Origin: an uncultured Prevotella sp.
GTDB lineage: Bacteria; Bacteroidota; Bacteroidia; Bacteroidales; Bacteroidaceae
Direction of reading: 5' to 3'
DNA: 64,000 nt
Assembly (NCBI GenBank): GCA_945869265.1
Contig: CAMBOI010000012.1
Span: 1 to 64,000, forward strand
The notes under the pieces are model-generated. The model was not told the origin of the DNA, did no database searches, and was given only the letters and a program-made list of their open reading frames with translations. Below, one piece after another: positions 53,240 through 61,391 of the stretch. The translations under genes and the position numbers were made by a program. How positions within the stretch are numbered: the first letter of the stretch is position 1; each line of letters starts with the position of its first letter.

Positions 53240-54274
53240 ATGGAAGCAAACAAAAAGATACTATTGGGAATGAATGTCGATGAACTCAAGCAGCTCGTCG
53301 TGACTCTTGGAATGCCAGCCTTTACAGCCAAGCAGATAGCCAAGTGGATGTACGACTCCAACGTGAAGGACATCGATCAGATGACCAATATCTCCAAGGC
53401 CAACCGCTTGAAAATCAGTGAAAACTGTACTATCGGTGCCATGCCTCCATTGGATTGTCAAAAGTCAAAGGACGGTACGATAAAGTATCTCTTCCCCACG
53501 GCAAGCGGCAAGTTTGTCGAGACTGTGTATATCCCCGATGGCGACAGGGCAACGCTCTGCGTGTCGTCGCAGGTGGGGTGCAAGATGAACTGCCTCTTCT
53601 GTCAAACTGGCAAACAGGGTTTTGAGGGCAATCTCACCGCAGCCGACATCCTCAATCAGATCTACTCGCTGCCCGAGATTTCATCCCTCACCAATATCGT
53701 GTTTATGGGTCAGGGCGAACCGATGGACAACCTCGACAACGTGCTGCGAGCCACTCAGGTGCTCACTGCCGATTGGGGGTATCAGTGGAGCCCCAAGCGC
53801 ATCACCGTCAGCAGTGTGGGTATAAAGAACAAGCTCAAGCGATTCCTCGACGAGAGCGAGTGCCACATTGCCATCAGTATGCACTCGCCCCTCCACGAGC
53901 AGCGACTCACCCTCATGCCTGCCGAAAGACAGATGGCGATAGCCGACGTTGTGGCACTGCTCAAGCAATATGACTTCACCCATCAGCGCCGCTGCTCCTT
54001 CGAGTATATCGTCTTCGGCGGTGTCAACGACTCGATGGTGCATGCCCGCGAGATAGTGAGGCTCGTCGAGGGCTTGGAGTGCAGGGTCAATCTCATCCGC
54101 TTCCACACCATCCCCGACGTCCCTCTGCATGGAGCCGACGACAAGAAGATGGAAGTGCTGCGCGACTATCTCACCAAGCACGGCGTGTTCACCACCATAC
54201 GAGCCAGTCGCGGACAGGACATCTTCGCTGCCTGCGGACTGCTCACAACCGCCAAGAAAAATCATGAGGTGTAG
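53240..54274 (+). CDS. rlmN: 23S rRNA (adenine-2503-C2)/tRNA methyltransferase RlmN
   Basis: The ATG at 53240 gives 344 residues; the longer frame begins inside the promoter. C114, C118 and C121 (VGCKMNCLFCQTG) bind the radical-SAM iron-sulfur cluster. VFMGQGEPMDNLDNV and the late Cys of IFAACGLL (the partner of the methyl-carrying cysteine) are present. Methylates A2503 of 23S rRNA. The last 11 nt overlap the next gene. Confidence 0.97.
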   Translation: MEANKKILLGMNVDELKQLVVTLGMPAFTAKQIAKWMYDSNVKDIDQMTNISKANRLKISENCTIGAMPPLDCQKSKDGTIKYLFPTASGKFVETVYIPDGDRATLCVSSQVGCKMNCLFCQTGKQGFEGNLTAADILNQIYSLPEISSLTNIVFMGQGEPMDNLDNVLRATQVLTADWGYQWSPKRITVSSVGIKNKLKRFLDESECHIAISMHSPLHEQRLTLMPAERQMAIADVVALLKQYDFTHQRRCSFEYIVFGGVNDSMVHAREIVRLVEGLECRVNLIRFHTIPDVPLHGADDKKMEVLRDYLTKHGVFTTIRASRGQDIFAACGLLTTAKKNHEV

Positions 54275-55241
54275 GTGGTTTTGCCCGTTAGTTGCGCTCT
54301 TGGTGCTGTTCCTCCTCGCGCTTTCGTCATGCGACGACGGAGTGAGTCTGAAGCCCCGCAGCAGTGGCGAGCCCTATGATGTTGTGGTGGTGGCAAACGA
54401 CGCGCGAGTGCGCACCATACTAAGCAAGATGGTGGAGACTCCGCTTCCCGGATTGCCGCAACAGGAGAATGCCTTCGATGTCAGTCATGCCGCCGACGCC
54501 ACGGCACTCCGTTCCTCGCGCTATGCCCGTGCTATTGTCGTGGTGGATATCGATGCCTCTCGCCATTCAGCCACTCGACTGAGATATGAGAAAGACGTAT
54601 ATGCCTCGCCGCAGATGATAGTGCATCTAGAGACACCGTCAGCCGACTCGCTGATAGCCGACCACGACAGGGTGGGGCGCTCGTTGCGCGCATTGCTTGG
54701 CAGATTCGAGACCAACGCCGCATTGCGCTATCTGCGCAAGAGCCATTCGCCCGCAAGGGAGAAAGAGGTGCTCACGACTGTGGATTGCCGCATCCTCGTG
54801 CCCTCCGACCTCGTCAAGACCAAGTCGGGCCGACGTTTTATATGGCTCTCCGACGATGGCAGCACTACGATGCGCAACATCTGCGTGTATTCCGCCCCGG
54901 GCACTGACGTGTCGGCAGAGCGACTCACGGCATTGCGCGACAGTGTGATGCGCGCAAATATCAAGGGCGAGACCGACGCTATGTATATGACCACTGAGCG
55001 CCGTATTGCTCCCACAGTGAAGACCATCCGCGTAGGCGGACGCACGATAGTGGAGATGCGCGGACTATGGCAGATGGAAGGCGACATCATGGGCGGTCCC
55101 TTCGTCAGTCACACGATAGTAGATACCCTTCGGGGCAGGACAATCACCGCCGAGGCATTTGTCTATGCCCCCGGCGAAGAGAAAAGGAATATAATCAAGA
55201 GAATGGAGGCTGCGCTCTATACGCTTAGTCTCTCTCGATAA
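54264..55241 (+). CDS. DUF4837-type lipoprotein
   Basis: The ATG at 54264 (MRCRWFCPLVALLVLFLLAL) opens a lipoprotein signal with lipobox LALSSCDD; the longer frame from 54129 lies inside rlmN and is rejected. 325 residues. GEPYDVVVVANDARVRTILS and MRGLWQMEGDIMGGPFVSHT match the Bacteroidetes family DUF4837. Function unknown. Overlaps rlmN by 11 nt and lies 21 nt before pdxA. Confidence 0.8.
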   Translation: MRCRWFCPLVALLVLFLLALSSCDDGVSLKPRSSGEPYDVVVVANDARVRTILSKMVETPLPGLPQQENAFDVSHAADATALRSSRYARAIVVVDIDASRHSATRLRYEKDVYASPQMIVHLETPSADSLIADHDRVGRSLRALLGRFETNAALRYLRKSHSPAREKEVLTTVDCRILVPSDLVKTKSGRRFIWLSDDGSTTMRNICVYSAPGTDVSAERLTALRDSVMRANIKGETDAMYMTTERRIAPTVKTIRVGGRTIVEMRGLWQMEGDIMGGPFVSHTIVDTLRGRTITAEAFVYAPGEEKRNIIKRMEAALYTLSLSR

Positions 55242-55262
55242 ACAATATATAAACACTTATTT

Positions 55263-56372
55263 ATGGAAGAAGACAAGAAAATACGCGTTGCTATCACCCA
55301 CGGTGATACAAACGGTATCGGATATGAGGTTATCCTCAAGACCTTTGCAGATCCCGAGATGCTCGAGCTCTGCACTCCGATAATCTACGGTTCGCCCAAG
55401 GTGGCTGCCTATCACAAGAAACTGTTGGGGCTCAACACCCAGTTTAGTATTATCGACCGTGCCGAGGAGGCAAAGGACGGACGACTCAATATGCTCGCCA
55501 CCTTCGACGAGGAGGTGAAGGTGGATTTCGGCGACCCCTCCACTATGGCTGGCGAGGCTGCCCTCAAGGCACTTGACAGGGCAATGACAGATTTCCGTTC
55601 CGAACTCTACGACGTGCTCGTCACTGCCCCCATCAACAAGAAGAACATTCAGAGCAACCTGTTCCATTTCCACGGACACACCGAGTATATCGAGGAATGC
55701 GTGGGCGAGGGCCACAAGGCACTCATGATTCTCACCAACGGCAGTCTGCGTGTGGCTCTCGTCACCACTCATCTTGCCATCAAGGATGTGGCAGCAGCCA
55801 TCACCAAGGAGCGCATTGTCGAGAAAGCCACAATACTCCACAAGACCCTCAAGCGCGATTTCCGCATCTCCAATCCCCGCATTGCCGTCCTCGCCCTCAA
55901 TCCCCATGCCGGCGACCATGGCGTGATGGGCGACGAGGAGCAGACCGTCATCAGTCCCGCCATCGACGAGTTGGCTGATAGCGGCATACAGGCTTTCGGT
56001 CCTTATCCCGCCGACGGCTTCTTCGGCAGCGGACAGTACACCAAGTTTGACGCCGTGCTTGCCATGTATCACGACCAGGGACTTGCCCCGTTCAAGACAC
56101 TCGCCGTCGAGGATGGCGTCAACTATACAGCGGGTCTGCCCATTATTCGCACCTCCCCCGACCACGGCACAGCCTATGATATAGCCGGAACGGGAGTGGC
56201 CGACGAGAACTCGTTCCGCCAAGCCGTCTTCATGGCTATCGACATCTATCGCAACCGTGCCATCTACGACGAGCCCATGGCTAATCCCCTGCCCAAGCTC
56301 TATCACGAGAAGAAGGACGACAGCGAGAAGGTGCGTTTCAACATACCGAAACCCAAAGACCAGTTTAAGTGA
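55263..56372 (+). CDS. pdxA: 4-hydroxythreonine-4-phosphate dehydrogenase
   Basis: 369 residues. [20 protein letters not shown] opens the family (usually GDPxGIGPE; here GDTNGIGYE). [20 protein letters not shown] gives the first zinc His; [15 protein letters not shown] the second, and [14 protein letters not shown] the third. Part of vitamin B6 synthesis. The stop overlaps the next GTG by 4 nt. Confidence 0.95.
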   Translation: MEEDKKIRVAITHGDTNGIGYEVILKTFADPEMLELCTPIIYGSPKVAAYHKKLLGLNTQFSIIDRAEEAKDGRLNMLATFDEEVKVDFGDPSTMAGEAALKALDRAMTDFRSELYDVLVTAPINKKNIQSNLFHFHGHTEYIEECVGEGHKALMILTNGSLRVALVTTHLAIKDVAAAITKERIVEKATILHKTLKRDFRISNPRIAVLALNPHAGDHGVMGDEEQTVISPAIDELADSGIQAFGPYPADGFFGSGQYTKFDAVLAMYHDQGLAPFKTLAVEDGVNYTAGLPIIRTSPDHGTAYDIAGTGVADENSFRQAVFMAIDIYRNRAIYDEPMANPLPKLYHEKKDDSEKVRFNIPKPKDQFK

Positions 56373-57367
56373 AAAAGAAATACCAGAACATATTCTTCAT
56401 CTTCGGACTTGTAGTACTTGCCTTGATGATCACCCAACTCGACTTCGCCCAGGTGTGGAGCGGGTTGCACAGGGCAGGCTATTGGTTTGTGGCTGTCATT
56501 GCCCTGTGGTTTTTTCTGTATATGTTCAACACCGCCTCATGGTATGTCATCATCAACAATGCCGGCCAGGATGGGGAGAACATCCGCAAGAAGGTGGGGT
56601 TCTGGTGGCTGTATAAGATAACCGTGTCGGGCTTCGCCCTCAATTATGCCACTCCCGGTGGACTGATGGGAGGCGAGCCCTATCGCATCATGTCGCTCTC
56701 GCCGAAGATAGGCACCGAGCGTGCCTCGTCGTCGGTCATCCTCTTTGCCATGACCCACATCTTCAGCCACTTCTGGTTCTGGTTTCTCTCCGTGTTGCTC
56801 TATGTGGCCATCCATCCGCTCAATGTGGTGATGTCGGTCATCCTTTTTGTGGTGGCGTTGTTCTCGCTCGTGGCGATATGGTTTTTCGTCAAGGGCTACA
56901 AGAAGGGCATTGCCGTCAGTTGCCTCGGCTTGTTGAGCCGTTTCCCCCTCGTCAAGCGGTGGGCGCAAGGCTTCTTCGAGCGCCATCGCGAGCAGTTGTC
57001 CACTATCGACAGTCAGATAGCCTCTCTCCACAATCAGAATCCCAAGGCGTTCGTCTCGGCAGTGCTGCTCGAGTTGTCGTGTCGCATTGTGTCGGCACTT
57101 GAGATTTATTTCATCCTGCTCGTCATCATGCCCTCGGTCAATTATCTCGACAGCATACTCATCCTCGCCTTCACGTCGCTCTTTGCCAACATGCTCTTCT
57201 TCATGCCCCTGCAGTTGGGCGGTCGCGAGGGCGGTTTTCTGATGTCGGCCAAGGGGTTGGCGCTCACTGCGAGTGCCGGCATCTTTGTAGCCCTAATAGT
57301 GCGCTTAAGAGAGCTAATTTGGACTGCAATCGGGCTATTGCTCATCAAATTCGACAAAAAAAGCTAA
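56369..57367 (+). CDS. Lysylphosphatidylglycerol synthase transmembrane-region protein (flippase-like)
   Basis: 332 residues from a GTG at 56369, overlapping the pdxA stop (GTGA). About eight spans, with [30 protein letters not shown] and [20 protein letters not shown] as the conserved loops of the LPG_synthase_TM/YbhN group. Possibly a lipid flippase; substrate unknown. Confidence 0.85.
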   Translation: MKKKYQNIFFIFGLVVLALMITQLDFAQVWSGLHRAGYWFVAVIALWFFLYMFNTASWYVIINNAGQDGENIRKKVGFWWLYKITVSGFALNYATPGGLMGGEPYRIMSLSPKIGTERASSSVILFAMTHIFSHFWFWFLSVLLYVAIHPLNVVMSVILFVVALFSLVAIWFFVKGYKKGIAVSCLGLLSRFPLVKRWAQGFFERHREQLSTIDSQIASLHNQNPKAFVSAVLLELSCRIVSALEIYFILLVIMPSVNYLDSILILAFTSLFANMLFFMPLQLGGREGGFLMSAKGLALTASAGIFVALIVRLRELIWTAIGLLLIKFDKKS

Positions 57368-57406
57368 AATATGTGTCGAAAATGTGGTAATATCAAAAAA
57401 AGTGTG

Positions 57407-57414
57407 TACCTTTG
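57407..57414 (+). promoter_or_regulatory. -7 box of the sigma-54 activator gene
   Basis: TACCTTTG only 8 nt before the start codon, so the mRNA would be nearly leaderless; TGTG stands at the -33 position. Confidence 0.5.
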
Positions 57415-57422
57415 CCCTCTAA

Positions 57423-58649
57423 ATGAAAGTATCAGAGCTTCAAGACATAAAACAGCGATACAAGATCGTAGGTAACTGCGCTTCTTTGAATCACGCGCTC
57501 GACGTCGCTCTACAGGTGGCGCCGACCGATTTGAGTGTGCTGATTGTAGGCGAGAGTGGAGTGGGCAAGGAGGTTATCCCCCGTGTCATCCACGACAGTT
57601 CGCCACGCCGCCGTGGCAAGTATTTCGCCATCAACTGCGGTTCGATTCCCGAGGGAACAATCGACAGCGAACTCTTCGGTCATGTCAAAGGCTCATTCAC
57701 AGGGGCTATAGGCGACAGTCCGGGATACTTCGGCGCAGCCGACAAGGGCACACTCTTCCTCGACGAGGTGGGCGAACTGCCATTGGCAACACAGGCCCGA
57801 CTGCTGCGTGTGCTCGAGACGGGAGAATATATCCCCGTGGGAGCCACTGATGTCAGGAAGACCGACGTCAGGGTGGTGGCTGCCACCAATGTCAACATGC
57901 AGAGAGCCATCAGCGAGGGGCGATTCCGCGAGGATCTCTACTATCGACTCAACTCGATACCCATCCATATGCCCCCGTTGAGGGAGCGTGGCGACGACAT
58001 TCCTCTCCTCTTCCGCTTCTTTGCCATGCAGATGGCCGAGAAATACAAGATGGAGAAGGTGGTGCTCACCGACGGTGCCCGCACTATGCTCATGAAGTAT
58101 AAGTGGCCAGGCAATATCCGCCAGCTCAAGAATGTCACCGAGCAGATCTCCATCCTCAGTCCTCAAAGGGATATCACCCCCGAGGTGCTGTCGGAGTTCA
58201 TTCCCCAGGATATGGAGACCACCCAACTCGTGTCGATGAACCATCACGGCGACTCCGACCACAGTTTCGAGAGTGAACGCGAGATACTCTACAAGATACT
58301 GTATGAGTTGAGGGGACACGTCAACGAACTGACACAAGAGATTGCCCAACTGAAGAAGAAGCTCAACACCACTGCCGACACGCCTGCCGTGGCTTCCACT
58401 CAGAACTATCTGCCGCGAGTGACCGAGGATGCCGAGGCTGAGGAATATGTGGAGCTATCGAATGTTGCCGACCGAATGACGGATAAGAAAAAGACCGAGT
58501 CGCTCAATCTCGAGACAATCGAAAAGCAGATGCTCATCAAGGCATTGGAGCGCAACAACGGCAACCGCAAGAAGGCGGCAGAGGAATTGGGATATTCCGA
58601 CCGCACCCTCTATAGGCGACTCAAGCAGTATGGACTCGAAGATTATTAA
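57423..58649 (+). CDS. Sigma-54-dependent transcriptional activator without receiver domain
   Basis: 408 residues. GESGVGKE (43-50) is Walker A, FGHVKGSFTGAIGD has the sigma-54 contact loop as GSFTGA (90-95), GTLFLDEVGELP is Walker B, and PLRERGDDIP and KWPGNIRQLKNV are the later AAA+ motifs. A charged region (about 275-345) precedes a Fis-type helix-turn-helix (NRKKAAEELGYSDRTLYRRL). No N-terminal sensor domain, so control must be by abundance or a partner. First gene of the run to lptE and secG; regulons in this group often concern the envelope. Confidence 0.93.
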   Translation: MKVSELQDIKQRYKIVGNCASLNHALDVALQVAPTDLSVLIVGESGVGKEVIPRVIHDSSPRRRGKYFAINCGSIPEGTIDSELFGHVKGSFTGAIGDSPGYFGAADKGTLFLDEVGELPLATQARLLRVLETGEYIPVGATDVRKTDVRVVAATNVNMQRAISEGRFREDLYYRLNSIPIHMPPLRERGDDIPLLFRFFAMQMAEKYKMEKVVLTDGARTMLMKYKWPGNIRQLKNVTEQISILSPQRDITPEVLSEFIPQDMETTQLVSMNHHGDSDHSFESEREILYKILYELRGHVNELTQEIAQLKKKLNTTADTPAVASTQNYLPRVTEDAEAEEYVELSNVADRMTDKKKTESLNLETIEKQMLIKALERNNGNRKKAAEELGYSDRTLYRRLKQYGLEDY

Positions 58650-58673
58650 TGTGAGCCAATTTGTTTTTTGAAG

Positions 58674-59198
58674 ATGAAGATACGTATATCAAATATATCC
58701 AAGGTGGCGATTGCGCTATGTCTTGCCGTCGTGCCCCTGTCGTGCTCGGTGTCGATAAAGTTCAATGGCGCCAGCATCGACTACTCGCAGACCAAGACCA
58801 TTGAGATAGCCGACTTCCCCATTCGCTCAAGCTACGTGTGGGGACCCATGGGACCAATCTTCAACAACCAGTTGAAAGATGTCTTCGCCAACCACACCAA
58901 GCTCATTCAGGTGAAGCGCAACGGCGACCTGAAGATAGAGGGCGAGATAACACGCTACGACCAGCGCAACAAGTCGGTATCGAGCGAGGGATATTCATCA
59001 CAGACGGAGCTCTCGATGACCGTCAACGTGAGATTTACCAACAATGCCAACCATGCGCAGGACTTCGAGCGCCAGTTCACGGCGCAATCGACTTACGACA
59101 ACACACAGTCGCTCAATGCTGTGCAGGAAGAACTGGTGACACAGATGGTGAAGGAAATCACCGACCAGATATTCAATGCTACAGTGGCTAACTGGTGA
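58674..59198 (+). CDS. lptE: LPS assembly lipoprotein LptE
   Basis: I use the ATG at 58674; a TTG two codons earlier is possible. 174 residues with lipobox VVPLSCSVS. FNGASIDYSQTKTIEIADFP and LKIEGEITRYDQRNKS fit the Bacteroidetes LptE pattern. Plugs the LptD barrel in the outer membrane. 24 nt after the activator gene. Confidence 0.85.
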   Translation: MKIRISNISKVAIALCLAVVPLSCSVSIKFNGASIDYSQTKTIEIADFPIRSSYVWGPMGPIFNNQLKDVFANHTKLIQVKRNGDLKIEGEITRYDQRNKSVSSEGYSSQTELSMTVNVRFTNNANHAQDFERQFTAQSTYDNTQSLNAVQEELVTQMVKEITDQIFNATVANW

Positions 59199-59236
59199 CG
59201 TAAATATATTTATATATATATAATAAGGTATAGAGA

Positions 59237-60001
59237 ATGGAACTGACACGACTGATCAACCACCCCGACGAGATGGACCGTGACACACTGTATGAGTTGC
59301 GCTCCCTCCTCGCTCTGTATCCTTATTTCCAGACGGCTCGTCTGCTCATGCTGCAGAATCTCTATCTGCTCCACGACCCGACGTTCGACGAGGAACTCCG
59401 CCGTGCCGCCATCTACATCACCGACCGCAAGGTGCTGTTCCGGCTCATCGAGGCTGCCCACTACAAACTCCAGCCCCAAAAGAAGAGCGACGTGGCAGCC
59501 ACTCCTGCCAACTCGTCACACAACGAGAGCCGCACCATGTCGCTCATCGACAACTTTCTCGAAACCATACCCGTGGAACAAGAGGAACCAGCCGACCCGC
59601 AGCGCAAAAAGCGCAAGCCCACACCTGCCGACGCAGCCGTTGACTACGTGGCATATCTGCTCGAGAGCGAGGAAGACGAGGCTCAAGAAGAGCAGACACC
59701 CCAACTCAAGGGACAAAGCCTTATCGACAACTTCATCGAGCAGGACAAGGGCAAGATAGTTCTCAACGAGACCCCCGAGTTTGTACCCCAAATCAACGAG
59801 GGCACCGACGACGGCGCCAAGGATGGCGAAGAGGGCTTCTTCACCGAAACCCTCGCCCGCATCTATATCAAGCAGGGCAGATACAACAAGGCGCTCGACA
59901 TTCTGCACAGGCTCAATGCCGGCACTCAGCATACGAATGCCTACATCGCCGACCAGATAAGATTTTTAGAGAAACTGATTATAAATAACAATAAAAAATA
60001 A
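59237..60001 (+). CDS. Conserved hypothetical protein between lptE and secG
   Basis: 254 residues. A helical N-terminus (DTLYELRSLLALYPYFQTAR, LLMLQNLYLLHDPTFDEELR), an acidic, low-complexity middle and a TPR-like C-terminus (FFTETLARIYIKQGRYNKAL). This gene between lptE and secG is a usual Bacteroidetes arrangement as far as I recall. Function unknown. Confidence 0.7.
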   Translation: MELTRLINHPDEMDRDTLYELRSLLALYPYFQTARLLMLQNLYLLHDPTFDEELRRAAIYITDRKVLFRLIEAAHYKLQPQKKSDVAATPANSSHNESRTMSLIDNFLETIPVEQEEPADPQRKKRKPTPADAAVDYVAYLLESEEDEAQEEQTPQLKGQSLIDNFIEQDKGKIVLNETPEFVPQINEGTDDGAKDGEEGFFTETLARIYIKQGRYNKALDILHRLNAGTQHTNAYIADQIRFLEKLIINNNKK

Positions 60002-60012
60002 AAAAAAGAAAG

Positions 60013-60444
60013 ATGTACACATTATTGGTAATTTTAATTTGCCTGGTGGCAGTGCTCATGATTTGCATCGTGCTTATCCAGGAGTCAAAGGGAGGCGGAC
60101 TCTCATCGAGCTTCGCGTCCTACAATCAGATTGGTGGCGTGCGCAAGACAACCGACTTCATCGAGAAGACTACATGGTCGCTTGCAGCAGCTATGGTAAT
60201 CATCAGCGTGGCATGTGCCTACGTGGCACCTCAGGCCGTTCACGACTCTTCAGTGATGGAGAATATCGAGAACCCCACCACCAACCCCAACAACCTTCCG
60301 GGATTTGGAGCAAGCCAGACCAAGGAGGCAGCTCCTGCCGCTGGTCAGAAAGCCGCTCCCGCCGCTGGCGAGAATGCAGCCCCTGCACCTGCTGAAAAGG
60401 CAGCTCCAGCAGCTCCAAAGGCTCCTGCACAGCCCGCTAATTAA
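60013..60444 (+). CDS. secG: Protein translocase subunit SecG
   Basis: 143 residues. Two spans (LLVILICLVAVLMICIVLIQ and WSLAAAMVIISVACAYVAPQ) around the conserved ESKGGGLSSSFASYNQIGG loop. The C-terminus carries an Ala/Pro/Lys tail of about 50 residues usual in Bacteroidetes. Part of SecYEG. Confidence 0.93.
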   Translation: MYTLLVILICLVAVLMICIVLIQESKGGGLSSSFASYNQIGGVRKTTDFIEKTTWSLAAAMVIISVACAYVAPQAVHDSSVMENIENPTTNPNNLPGFGASQTKEAAPAAGQKAAPAAGENAAPAPAEKAAPAAPKAPAQPAN

Positions 60445-60456
60445 AAAATATGTTAA

Positions 60457-60503
60457 AAGGTACGGCATTTATTTGGTGGTTTCAGATAAATTCCGTACCT
60501 TTG
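60457..60503 (+). promoter_or_regulatory. Dyad containing the tRNA-His promoter
   Basis: TTTG (60472-60475), exactly 20 nt, TACCTTTG (60496-60503). The -7 box is also the right arm of the dyad AAAGGTACGG/CCGTACCTTT (60457-60466, 60493-60502), which may end secG transcripts. Confidence 0.65.
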
Positions 60504-60559
60504 CACTCGCTTTTGAGAAACAACCTTTTTCGAGGTTAGTTTTCCTTTAGCTCGACATG

Positions 60560-60633
60560 GTGCCCGTAGTTCAGTTGGTTAGAGCGTCAGATTGTGGTTC
60601 TGAATGTCGTGGGTTCGAGTCCCACCGGGCACC
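60560..60633 (+). tRNA. tRNA-His (GTG)
   Basis: Acceptor arms GTGCCCG and CGGGCAC, anticodon loop TTGTGGT with anticodon GTG, T-arm GGGTTCGAGTCCC. G at 60559 can serve as G-1 opposite C60633, as expected for tRNA-His. CCA is not encoded. Confidence 0.97.
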
Positions 60634-60698
60634 CCTCCTTTGATGATAAGTTATTTTCGTCTTTTAACAGACGGTCTTATCGATTTTTTTATTATTAG

Positions 60699-60732
60699 TA
60701 AAAAGGCTGGCGCTTATGCGTCAGCCTTTTTA
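60699..60732. terminator. Bidirectional terminator after tRNA-His
   Basis: Stem AAAAGGCTGGCGC/GCGTCAGCCTTTT with one mismatch and flanking A and T runs. It serves both tRNA-His and the minus-strand peptidase remnant. Confidence 0.75.
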
Positions 60733-60746
60733 ATTATTACCACCGG

Positions 60747-60944
60747 TCACTCTTCCATCTTGTCATACATCGACTTCCACCATGAGTCGTCGTCCTTAAG
60801 CCACTTGGCAAACCATGCGAAGATGGTGTTCTGCCATTTTATGCGCTTCCTGTAGTCGAGGATGTGATGATCCAGTCCCTCCACAACCACGAATGCCGTG
60901 GGGCGGTCGAGAAGTCGTAGGGCGTTATACATCTCGGGTGGGGC
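60747..60944 (-). pseudogene. 3' stub of an S9-family (prolyl oligopeptidase type) peptidase
   Basis: About 66 codons on the minus strand encode MYNALRLLDRPTAFVVVEG, LDHHILDYRKRIKWQNTI and FAWFAKWLKDDDSWWKSMY, the C-terminus of a Bacteroidetes S9 peptidase including the catalytic His. An in-frame TAG stands at 60962-60960 and nothing peptidase-like lies beyond, so the Ser and Asp parts are gone. The junction near 60945-60960 marks where foreign DNA begins. Confidence 0.75.
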
Positions 60945-61034
60945 ATCAAAAACGGTGCTCTACCTTACTGTTTTAATGCCGTTCTTCTCCGATCCAGAAT
61001 CAATTTTATTAAAAATTGCTAATTATTTGCAAGT

Positions 61035-61069
61035 TTTGTGCTAAATATGAATTTCTTTTCGTATCTTAG
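61035..61069 (+). promoter_or_regulatory. Possible promoter of structured RNA B
   Basis: TTTG (61035-61038), 23 nt, TATCTTAG (61062-61069), one mismatch from the -7 consensus. The long spacer resembles that of the promoter at 9311. Confidence 0.4.
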
Positions 61070-61333
61070 CGGCGAGTTTCAAGTGTTTCGTAGTGTTGGG
61101 GCGCGTTTTAATGGCTCAACATAGTAAAAAGAGCGATTGAATACTATTTAGCAGTACGAATCTGGACAATTCGCATCTCTATTTAGATAGTAGGCAATAT
61201 GCTCACACTGTTTGGATTATTGTACCCTTATGGGGATAATATATCTAAAAGGTGTGGGCTATTGTTTGTTACTAATAGAGAGGTAGTCCAGAACCTGTAC
61301 AGCGGTAGTGAGCAATAGTCCCACGCTTCTTTA
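61070..61333 (+). ncRNA. Structured leader RNA, class shared with 10556-10817 (copy B)
   Basis: About 264 nt without a reading frame. Elements: hairpin GTTGGGGC...GGCTCAAC; stem CGAAT/ATTCG around CTGGACA (near 61158-61174); hairpin ATTAT..CCC-TTAT-GGG..ATAAT (about 61222-61249); segment ATATATCTAAAAGGTGTGGG; and a 15-bp closing stem AGGTGTGGGCTATTG / CAATAGTCCCACGCTT with one bulge (about 61251-61333). The order and length match copy A. It ends 58 nt before the nuclease gene. Confidence 0.5.
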
Positions 61334-61391
61334 ACTATTAATCCGCTGACTTCTTGGGATTGGTTAGCATTTTTTGACTACTGCTAATCAT

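Noticed and set aside
55257..56306. 349-codon frame antisense to pdxA
   Set aside because: It is a shadow caused by the codon bias of the G+C-richer core; pdxA on the other strand has all family motifs. The same holds for the long antisense frames over the tubulin-like gene (12730-13629), serB (33872-34804), groEL (35351-36043) and the SpoIID fusion gene (47639-48388).
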